From: Pseudomonas sp. QTF5
Lineage (GTDB): Bacteria; Pseudomonadota; Gammaproteobacteria; Pseudomonadales; Pseudomonadaceae
Reading direction: 5' to 3'
NCBI RefSeq assembly: GCF_000512695.2
Contig: NZ_AZRW02000012.1
Location: 1-64,000, forward strand
Length of the DNA: 64,000 nucleotides
Shown: in pieces, positions 58,130-64,000 of the stretch
Layout: every line of letters begins with the position of its first letter
Numbering within the stretch: position 1 is the stretch's first letter
Translations under genes and position numbers: made by a program
The notes under the pieces: generated by a model
Databases searched by the model: none
Told to the model about the DNA's origin: nothing
What the model saw: only the letters and a program-made list of their open reading frames with translations

Positions 58130-59968
58130 ATGAATGCCGATCTGATTCTGTTCAATGGTCAGTTCCATACCGTTGACCGTGAAAAACCCCTCGCCAGTGC
58201 CGTGGCGATCAGCGACGGCCGCTTCATCGCGGTCGGCTCCGATGCCGAAGCCATGGCCCTGCGCGGTTCGAGCACCCAGGTCATCGACCTCAAGGGCCGC
58301 TGCGTCATCCCCGGCCTCAATGACTCGCACTTGCACTTGATTCGTGGCGGGTTGAACTACAACCTCGAACTGCGCTGGGAAGGCGTGCCGTCCCTGGCCG
58401 ATGCCTTGCGCATGCTCAAGGATCAAGCCGACCGCACGCCGACGCCGCAGTGGGTGCGGGTGGTGGGTGGCTGGAACGAGTTCCAGTTTGCCGAAAAACG
58501 CATGCCGACCCTGGAAGAACTCAACCAGGCTGCACCCGATACCCCGGTGTTCGTGTTGCATTTGTACGACCGCGCCTTGCTCAACCGCGCCGCACTGCGC
58601 GTTGCCGGTTACACCCGCAACACACCGAACCCGCCGGGCGGCGAGATTGTGCGCGATGCCAATGGTGAGCCGACCGGCATGTTGGTGGCGCGGCCGAACG
58701 CGATGATTCTGTACTCGACCTTGGCCAAGGGACCGAAGTTGCCGCTGGAGTATCAGGTCAACTCGACCCGCCAATTCATGCGCGAACTCAATCGTCTCGG
58801 CCTGACCAGCGCCATTGACGCCGGCGGTGGTTTCCAGAATTACCCGGACGACTACGCGGTGATCGAGCAGTTGGCCAAGGACCAACAATTGACCATCCGC
58901 ATCGCTTACAACCTGTTCACCCAGAAGCCCAAGGAAGAACTGACCGATTTCAAGAACTGGACCGGCAGCGTCAAGTTGCATCAGGGCGACGACTTTCTGC
59001 GGCACAACGGCGCCGGAGAAATGCTGGTGTTCTCGGCGGCGGATTTCGAGGATTTCCTCGAGCCGCGTCCGGACTTGCCGCAAACCATGGAAGACGAACT
59101 GGAGCCGGTGGTCCGCCACCTCGTCGAGCAGCGCTGGCCGTTCCGTTTGCATGCGACCTACAACGAGTCCATCAGCCGCATGCTCGACGTGTTCGAGAAG
59201 GTCAACCGCGACATTCCCTTCAATGGTTTGCCATGGTTCTTCGACCACGCTGAAACCATCACCCCGCAGAACATCGAGCGGGTGAGGGCGCTGGGCGGTG
59301 GTATCGCGATTCAGGATCGCATGGCGTTTCAGGGGGAATATTTCGCCGAGCGTTATGGCGCCAAGGCCGCCGAAAACACGCCACCGATCAAGCGCATGCT
59401 GGCCGAGGGTGTACCGGTCGGTGCCGGCACCGATGCGACTCGAGTGTCCAGCTACAACCCCTGGACTTCGTTGTACTGGATGGTCAGCGGTCGCACCGTC
59501 GGTGGCCTGGCGCTGCACAGCGAAGGCCTGCCCCGGCAGACCGCGCTGGAATTGTTCACCCATGGCAGTGCCTGGTTTTCGTCGGAACAGGGCAAGAAAG
59601 GCCAGATCAAGGTCGGTCAACTGGCTGACGTGGCGGCATTGAGCGCGGACTTTTTCAGTGTCGAGGAAGAAGCCATCAAGTGGATCGAGTCAGTGTTGAC
59701 CGTGGTCGGCGGCAAAGTGGTGTATGCCGCCGGCGACTTCGAAAAACTGGGGCCTCCCAGCGTGCCGGTGCTGCCGGACTGGTCGCCGGTGGTCAAGGTG
59801 CCGGGTCACTGGCGTCCGACTTCGCCGATGCAGGCGCAGGTTCACCATTGCAGCGGGCCGTGCGCGGTGCATTCCCACAGCCATGAACGGGCGCGTTTGT
59901 CGAACGCACCGGTCAGCGATTTCCAGGGGTTCTGGGGCGCGTTTGGCTGCTCGTGTTTTGCCTTCTAG
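58130..59968 (+). CDS. Amidohydrolase (YtcJ-like metal-dependent hydrolase)
   Basis: A 612-residue amidohydrolase of the YtcJ/AmiD branch. The metal-binding HxH is His67 and His69 in NDSHLHL, FDHAETI supplies a later His, and GAGTDATRVSSYNPW the conserved Asp. The length is about 60 residues more than common YtcJ proteins because of a C-terminal tail (from about 555) rich in His and Cys (HHCSGPCAVHSHSHERA and GCSCF), an unusual possible metal-binding extension. GGAAACGCG before ATG 58130. Substrate unknown; operon with DoxX, ABM and YcaC suggests a small catabolic or detoxifying pathway. Confidence 0.9.
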   Translation: MNADLILFNGQFHTVDREKPLASAVAISDGRFIAVGSDAEAMALRGSSTQVIDLKGRCVIPGLNDSHLHLIRGGLNYNLELRWEGVPSLADALRMLKDQADRTPTPQWVRVVGGWNEFQFAEKRMPTLEELNQAAPDTPVFVLHLYDRALLNRAALRVAGYTRNTPNPPGGEIVRDANGEPTGMLVARPNAMILYSTLAKGPKLPLEYQVNSTRQFMRELNRLGLTSAIDAGGGFQNYPDDYAVIEQLAKDQQLTIRIAYNLFTQKPKEELTDFKNWTGSVKLHQGDDFLRHNGAGEMLVFSAADFEDFLEPRPDLPQTMEDELEPVVRHLVEQRWPFRLHATYNESISRMLDVFEKVNRDIPFNGLPWFFDHAETITPQNIERVRALGGGIAIQDRMAFQGEYFAERYGAKAAENTPPIKRMLAEGVPVGAGTDATRVSSYNPWTSLYWMVSGRTVGGLALHSEGLPRQTALELFTHGSAWFSSEQGKKGQIKVGQLADVAALSADFFSVEEEAIKWIESVLTVVGGKVVYAAGDFEKLGPPSVPVLPDWSPVVKVPGHWRPTSPMQAQVHHCSGPCAVHSHSHERARLSNAPVSDFQGFWGAFGCSCFAF

Positions 59969-60037
59969 TCATTCCAAAAAAGCGCCGGCCTGGCGTGTCG
60001 GCGCCCTAAGCATCATCCATCCTCCGAGGAGTTTCAC

Positions 60038-60664
60038 ATGAGCAATGTTCCTTACAAACGTTTGAACAAAGATGATGCAGTTGTATTGCTGGTCGATCAC
60101 CAGACTGGTCTGATCTCGTTGGTGCAGGACTTCTCGCCGAACGAATTCAAGAACAACGTGTTGGCCCTGGGCGACATCGCCAAATTCTTCAACCTGCCGA
60201 CCATCCTCACCACCAGTTTCGACAGCGGTCCAAACGGCCCGATCGTGCCGGAGCTCAAAGAGCAGTTCCCGGACGCTCCGTTCATTGCGCGCCCGGGTCA
60301 GATCAACGCCTGGGACAACGAAGACTTCGTCAAAGCCGTCAAGGCCACCGGCCGCAAGCAACTGATCATCGCCGGTGTAGTGACTGACGTGTGTGTGGCG
60401 TTCCCGACTCTGTCGGCGCTGGCTGAAGGTTTTGAAGTATTCGTGGTGACCGACGCTTCCGGCACTTTCAACACCACCGTGCAACAAGCCTCCTGGGCGC
60501 GCATGGCGGCGGCCGGTGCACAACTGATGAACTGGTTCTCGGTGGCTTGCGAGCTGCAGGGCGACTGGCGTAACGACATGGAAGGCCTGGCCAACCTGTT
60601 ATCGCAGCGCATTCCGAACTACCGCAACCTGATCAACAGCTACACGACGTTCACAGCGAAGTAA
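60038..60664 (+). CDS. ycaC: YcaC family cysteine hydrolase (isochorismatase-like)
   Basis: A 208-residue isochorismatase-fold protein. LLVDHQTGLISLVQDF places the catalytic Asp at residue 20 and GVVTDVCVAFPT places the nucleophile Cys at 119; RPGQINAWDNEDF is typical of YcaC. Crystal structures of YcaC are octamers of unknown substrate. CGAGGAGTTTCAC gives a strong ribosome site. Last gene of the DoxX/ABM/amidohydrolase operon (69 bases after it), closed by a strong terminator. Confidence 0.9.
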   Translation: MSNVPYKRLNKDDAVVLLVDHQTGLISLVQDFSPNEFKNNVLALGDIAKFFNLPTILTTSFDSGPNGPIVPELKEQFPDAPFIARPGQINAWDNEDFVKAVKATGRKQLIIAGVVTDVCVAFPTLSALAEGFEVFVVTDASGTFNTTVQQASWARMAAAGAQLMNWFSVACELQGDWRNDMEGLANLLSQRIPNYRNLINSYTTFTAK

Positions 60665-60696
60665 GGGGTACGGCTGCCGGTCTCGGTCGGCAGCTT

Positions 60697-60760
60697 AAAA
60701 GATCGCAGGCTTCGCCAGCTCCTACAAGATTGTGAGCTGGCGAAGCCTGCGATCTTTTTT
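60697..60760. terminator. Strong terminator after ycaC
   Basis: AGATCGCAGGCTTCGCCAGC and its exact inverse GCTGGCGAAGCCTGCGATCT, closed by A-runs on one side and TTTTTT on the other, with a 14-base loop. It can act on both strands. Same sequence family as 54325-54400. Confidence 0.9.
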
Positions 60761-60832
60761 ATCTTTTGATTTGGGAAGCCGGGAACGGAAAAAGCGGCTA
60801 TAAAGCGTTTTACTGTCAACCAGAGCGCGACA

Positions 60833-61738
60833 ATGAATCCGTTCGAGGATATGCGTATTTTTTGCCAGGTCATGGACTCCGGCAGCTTCACGGCGGCAGC
60901 CGATCAATTAGGGTTGTCCAAGCAGTTCGTCAGCCGCCGCCTGATGCAACTGGAAGAGCGCCTCGGTGTGCGCCTGCTCAACCGTTCGACCCGGCGGCTG
61001 GACGTCACGCCACTGGGGCAGAGTTATTACGAATCGGCCCTGCGCTTGCTCAGCGAAGTTGAGCAAGTGGAACAGGGCATCGCCGGCCAGACCACCGAGC
61101 CTCGCGGCACTATTCGCCTGAGCGCACCGTTGTCGTTTGCCGTGGCGCATCTGGGGTGTCTGTTACCGGAGTTTTTGCAGCGTTATCGCGATGTCACCGT
61201 GGAAGTCGACCTGAGTGATCGGCCAGTGGACTTGCTTGGCGAAGGCTACGATCTGGCATTGCGCATCGGCGTGCTGGAAGACTCGACACTGATCGCCCGA
61301 CGCCTCGCCTCCATCGAGCGGGTGTACTGCGCGAGCCCTGCGTATCTGGCCGAGCGTGGCACGCCGCTTAAACCGGAGGATCTGCACACCCACGATTGCT
61401 TGCCTTACGGTCACGGTCGTCAGGTGCAGTGGCGTTTCGATGGGCAGGGCAAGCCGCTAACGGTCAACGTCACCGGGCGGATGCGGGTCAACAATGGTGA
61501 GTTGCTCAAAGACGCGGCCATCGCCGGCATGGGGATCACCTACCTGCCGACGTTCATTGTCGGTTCGGCCCTGGAGGACGGCCGACTCGTGCCGGTGCTG
61601 GATGATTTGCGCCCCGAACCGCTGATTTTGTCGGCAGTTTACCCGCAGCATCGCCAGGGATCGCGACCGGTGCAGGCGCTGATCGAGTTCTTGCGTGAGC
61701 GGTTGAATCAACGCGAAGAGGTTTCGCCCCACCGGTGA
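60833..61738 (+). CDS. LysR family transcriptional regulator
   Basis: A 301-residue regulator of the CrgA/DhcR-like branch. Helix-turn-helix at about 3-60 (FEDMRIFCQVMDSGSFTAAA, LGLSKQFVSRRLMQLEERLG), effector domain with GTIRLSAPLSFAVAHLGCLL, DLALRIGVLEDSTLIARRLA and the C-terminal GMGITYLPTFIVGSALEDGR. Frequently regulates an adjacent oxidoreductase or transporter, but here it follows a terminator after ycaC and precedes a methyltransferase, so its target is uncertain; the upstream hydrolase operon is a reasonable candidate. Confidence 0.9.
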   Translation: MNPFEDMRIFCQVMDSGSFTAAADQLGLSKQFVSRRLMQLEERLGVRLLNRSTRRLDVTPLGQSYYESALRLLSEVEQVEQGIAGQTTEPRGTIRLSAPLSFAVAHLGCLLPEFLQRYRDVTVEVDLSDRPVDLLGEGYDLALRIGVLEDSTLIARRLASIERVYCASPAYLAERGTPLKPEDLHTHDCLPYGHGRQVQWRFDGQGKPLTVNVTGRMRVNNGELLKDAAIAGMGITYLPTFIVGSALEDGRLVPVLDDLRPEPLILSAVYPQHRQGSRPVQALIEFLRERLNQREEVSPHR

Positions 61739-61831
61739 TTACAAGATCGCAACAAAGCTCGAATGGTAGTTTTCCTGACGCTGATCCAGACTCTTGCCGG
61801 CCAATCAAAGGCCCGAATTCTGGAGCGTGCA

Positions 61832-62662
61832 ATGGAAATGCCGACAAAAGAAAAAGCCATCACCAGCAATCGCGATGCGTGGAATGACTCCGCCCCACAC
61901 CACAAAGACACCCCTGAGTGGCAGGCCTGTTTGAGTGCCGTGAGCCATGGCGATTTTTCCTGCCTGGATGACACCCTCACCGGGTTGCTTCAACAGGTCG
62001 GCGTCGACGGCAAGGATGTGGTGCAACTGGGCTGCAACAACGGACGCGAAAGTCTTTCGCTGTTTGCCCTGGGCGCCCGTCGTGTCGTGGGTATTGATCA
62101 GTCGGAGGCCTTTCTCGATCAGGCCCGGGAGCTGGCATCCCGTTCGCCCCATGAGCCCGAATTTATCGAGGCTGACATCCATCACCTGCCGACTGATCTT
62201 CACCAGCGCTTCGACGTGGCACTGATTACCATCGGCGTATTGAACTGGATGCCGGACATCACCGAATTCTTGCGCCATGCCGCGCAAACCCTCAAGCCCG
62301 GCGGCAGCCTGGTGGTATACGAAACCCACCCGTTCCTGGAAATGTTCGACCCCGAGTCAGCCGATCCCTATCGCCCGGACAGCTCGTATTTTCGCAGCGA
62401 ACCTTTCGTCCAGAACCAGCCGATCGTTTACGAAGGCAAAGTCGAACAGCCGGCTTCAGCGTCCTACTGGTTCGTCCACACCCTGGGCGCCATCTTCACC
62501 GGTGCCGTTGAGGCGGGGTTGCAGATCAGCCACTTCAAGGAATACCCGCATTCCAACCGCGAAGAACTCTACGATCGGTATCAGCAGCAAAAGGCGCAGT
62601 TGCCGTTGTGTTACACGTTGGTGGCGAACAACGTAGTGCCGAGGACATTCTCAGAGAGTTGA
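61832..62662 (+). CDS. Class I SAM-dependent methyltransferase
   Basis: A 276-residue methyltransferase. Motif I is VQLGCNNGRE (residues 64-73), the acidic ribose-binding residue is Asp89 in VVGIDQS, and FDVALITIGVLNWMPDITEF and LKPGGSLVVYETHPFLEMF give motifs II-III. Substrate unknown. ATG 61832 has GGAGCG nine bases upstream; an ATG at 61763 would add 23 residues. Single gene converging on the antitoxin gene, with which its 3' end overlaps by 12 bases. Confidence 0.87.
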   Translation: MEMPTKEKAITSNRDAWNDSAPHHKDTPEWQACLSAVSHGDFSCLDDTLTGLLQQVGVDGKDVVQLGCNNGRESLSLFALGARRVVGIDQSEAFLDQARELASRSPHEPEFIEADIHHLPTDLHQRFDVALITIGVLNWMPDITEFLRHAAQTLKPGGSLVVYETHPFLEMFDPESADPYRPDSSYFRSEPFVQNQPIVYEGKVEQPASASYWFVHTLGAIFTGAVEAGLQISHFKEYPHSNREELYDRYQQQKAQLPLCYTLVANNVVPRTFSES

Positions 62663-62959
62663 GTGATTTGCCGCATGTCCCGGTTGTGCGCAGAGATCAA
62701 TGCCAAGGGCATGAATGACCTTTAGAACCGTATCAAAACGTGGTTTCGCGCCTGGCGCGAAGGCTTTGTACAGGCTTTCGCGGCCCATTCCGGAATCTTT
62801 GGCAATTTGTGTCATGCCACGGGCCTTTACCACGTAGCCAATAGCACGAAGAAACTCTTCGTTGTCGCCGTCTGCCAGTACCTGAGAGAGGTACTCGCTG
62901 ATGGCTTCGTCACTGTCGAGCAGTGCCGCCATATCGAAAGTAGTCAAAGTCTGGCTCAT
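62651..62959 (-). CDS. HigA-type addiction module antitoxin
   Basis: A 102-residue helix-turn-helix antitoxin (putative addiction-module antidote type). The N-terminal part (LTTFDMAALLDSDEAISEYL) wraps the toxin in known systems; the DNA-binding part is GMTQIAKDSGMGRESLYKAF and TVLKVIHALGIDL. ATG 62959 has AGGGAGG seven bases upstream, so it can be translated on its own. Upstream, the toxin frame no longer stops and reads into this gene, giving a possible 201-residue fusion (62651-63256). Confidence 0.88.
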   Translation of the reverse strand: MSQTLTTFDMAALLDSDEAISEYLSQVLADGDNEEFLRAIGYVVKARGMTQIAKDSGMGRESLYKAFAPGAKPRFDTVLKVIHALGIDLCAQPGHAANHSTL

Positions 62960-62961
62960 GT

Positions 62962-63256
62962 TTAAACCTCCCTTGCCAATTTTTTCGCCCGCCGGATATC
63001 GGTGTTTTTGCGAGGACTTGTCACCACCGGCCAGCAATACGATGACTACGCCATTTCTCATGGTGAAGTAGACCCGATAGCCTGCACCGACGTCCACGCG
63101 CATTTCGGAGACACCATCACCCACCGGCTTTATATCGCCTAGATTACCCGCAGAGGCACGGTCAATGCGACGAGCGATCGCAACCTTGGCCCGCAAGTCG
63201 CGAATCGAGGCATGCCATGTCACGAAGATTGTGGTTTGTTGAATAAGATAATTCAT
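62962..63256 (-). CDS. RelE/ParE-type toxin gene, frameshifted into the antitoxin
   Basis: About the first 84 codons encode a RelE/ParE-fold toxin of the phage Gp49/HigB-like class (WHASIRDLRAKVAIARRIDR, VSEMRVDVGAGYRVYFTMRN, VIVLLAGGDKSSQ). Normally such toxins end with an alternating charged helix; that helix (DIRRAKKLAREV, then TAA at 62962-62964) is here in another frame. A change of reading frame at the five-A run (63005-63009) makes the main frame continue through the junction into the antitoxin. Either a real fusion, a programmed slip or a sequencing error. Start ATG 63256 is family-typical. Confidence 0.7.
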
Positions 63257-63408
63257 TGCTCGAATGTATCCATATGAATACGGACGAGCAGTCAGTTCAT
63301 TCTCTGGTCTAGTGTGTGTTTTTCCCTAAATTGTGTAGGCAAAATGACGCCATCGCAGGAAAGCCCGCGATGGCGGCAAATCAAGCAACGAACTCCCACC
63401 AGCCAAAA

Positions 63409-64000
63409 TCACGCCTGCGCCGCAGTCGCCGTCGGCTGTGCAGGTTTGCGCAGCTCAGTCAGCCGCGAGCCGCTGTAGTGGGTTTCGCGGAAGAAGCGAA
63501 AGCGGCCGAACAGGTCGTAGATGTGGGTGATGCGACCTTGCTCTTGATAGTCCATGCGGATGTGCATTTTCATGGCCTGGATGTTGCGGGTATCGCAGAC
63601 GTCCACGATCTTGTTGCAGCCTTTGGCCCGCATTGCATCCCAGAGCTTGAACTGGGCATCAACTGACAAGCTGGTGCCAAAGTATTGGGGGATCATTTCA
63701 CCGCCGAACTCGAAAAATTCACCGGGATTGACCCGGAACCAGCAGCCGTAATAGTGCCGGTCAAAGTAGTCCCTGGCGCTGCCCCAGATAAATCCGATGG
63801 CATCACCTTCCTCGTCCACGTACATGTGCCCGGTGTGACCCTCGGCGGCGATTTCGGCCATGGCCTTGACGCGGTTACCGTAATACTTGGTGAAAGCCGT
63901 GGCGTTTTCCGGGGTGATGGTCACCAGACGCAAGCCCGTGTAGGGCCGCAGATTGTGCGGTGCCACCGGGGTAACCAGATCGCGCCCCAGCCATAACAGC
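63409..64000 (-). CDS. GNAT-like acetyltransferase, partial at window edge
   Basis: The 3' end of a gene running off the window: at least 196 codons are open to position 64000 without a stop. The visible part (LVTITPENATAFTKYYGNRV, then AEGHTGHMYVDEEGDAIGFI and FEFGGEMIPQYFGTSLSVDA, KGCNKIVDVCDTRNIQAMKM) has an N-acetyltransferase-like layout but an unclear acetyl-CoA loop. A GTG at 63966 could be the start, but the upstream residues (LLWLGRDLVTP) look coding too. Assignment to GNAT is moderate; function unknown. Confidence 0.6.
   Translation of the reverse strand, partial: LLWLGRDLVTPVAPHNLRPYTGLRLVTITPENATAFTKYYGNRVKAMAEIAAEGHTGHMYVDEEGDAIGFIWGSARDYFDRHYYGCWFRVNPGEFFEFGGEMIPQYFGTSLSVDAQFKLWDAMRAKGCNKIVDVCDTRNIQAMKMHIRMDYQEQGRITHIYDLFGRFRFFRETHYSGSRLTELRKPAQPTATAAQA

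Noticed and set aside
57854..59620. 588-codon open frame opposite the amidohydrolase gene
   Set aside because: Antisense shadow of a gene with clear catalytic motifs; translation is low-complexity and family-less.

Overview
The window looks like a Pseudomonas chromosome of the P. fluorescens type. This is inferred from the GC-rich backbone, several copies of the short palindromic repeat with core GGGAGCGGGCTTGCTCGCG, a Fur-box-controlled TonB receptor, DUF6124 genes and the general gene content. No rRNA, tRNA, CRISPR array, transposase or phage gene was seen.

Layout. 0.07-2 kb: a DUF6124 gene behind a long structured leader, a MarR regulator and a small P-loop kinase. 2-9.2 kb: a hydroxyproline island (4-hydroxyproline 2-epimerase, a three-subunit D-hydroxyproline dehydrogenase, PAS-AraC and GntR regulators, a divergent MHS-type transporter). 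9.3-18.4 kb: cytochrome b561 with a PepSY protein, a TonB siderophore receptor beside an MFS remnant, a trypsin-like lipoprotein, a universal stress protein, UppP, then rfaH with a shrunken phosphomannomutase gene, and galU.

19-41 kb is the centrepiece: an exopolysaccharide/capsule locus. Phosphatase (Wzb/Etp type) and tyrosine kinase (Wzc/Etk type) genes are followed by an AT-rich glycan cassette (flippase, pyruvyl transferase family, FrhB family, polymerase, GT2, GH99-like protein, DUF1972 glycosyltransferase), then rfbBAC for dTDP-rhamnose precursors, then a gfcA/E/B/C/D (yjbEFGH plus wza) export module with a VanZ protein, and an initiating sugar-phosphate transferase on the other strand. 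All seven kinds of gene of an E. coli group 4 capsule operon are therefore present, but split around the cassette. A 12-base sequence identical to the enterobacterial ops element lies just ahead of the flippase, and rfaH is encoded 5 kb away, so RfaH antitermination of the AT-rich cassette is a concrete prediction. 41.3-43.6 kb: two atypical OmpR-type regulators flank a degenerate EAL protein.

44-64 kb is ordinary accessory chromosome: VOC protein, ABC exporter, pirin, GlxA-type regulator, two convergent winged-helix/ATPase regulators (one truncated), an alpha/beta hydrolase and a LysR gene that share an identical 20-bp site, a second DUF6124 gene with the same leader, a DoxX / monooxygenase / amidohydrolase / YcaC operon, a second LysR gene, a methyltransferase, a RelE/HigA-type pair fused by a frameshift, and a partial GNAT protein at the edge.

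The least-described signals are the two-copy leader RNA with compensatory base changes, the ops/RfaH arrangement, the internally deleted phosphomannomutase joined to rfaH, and the toxin-antitoxin fusion. All calls were made by reading the sequence; no database search was run.
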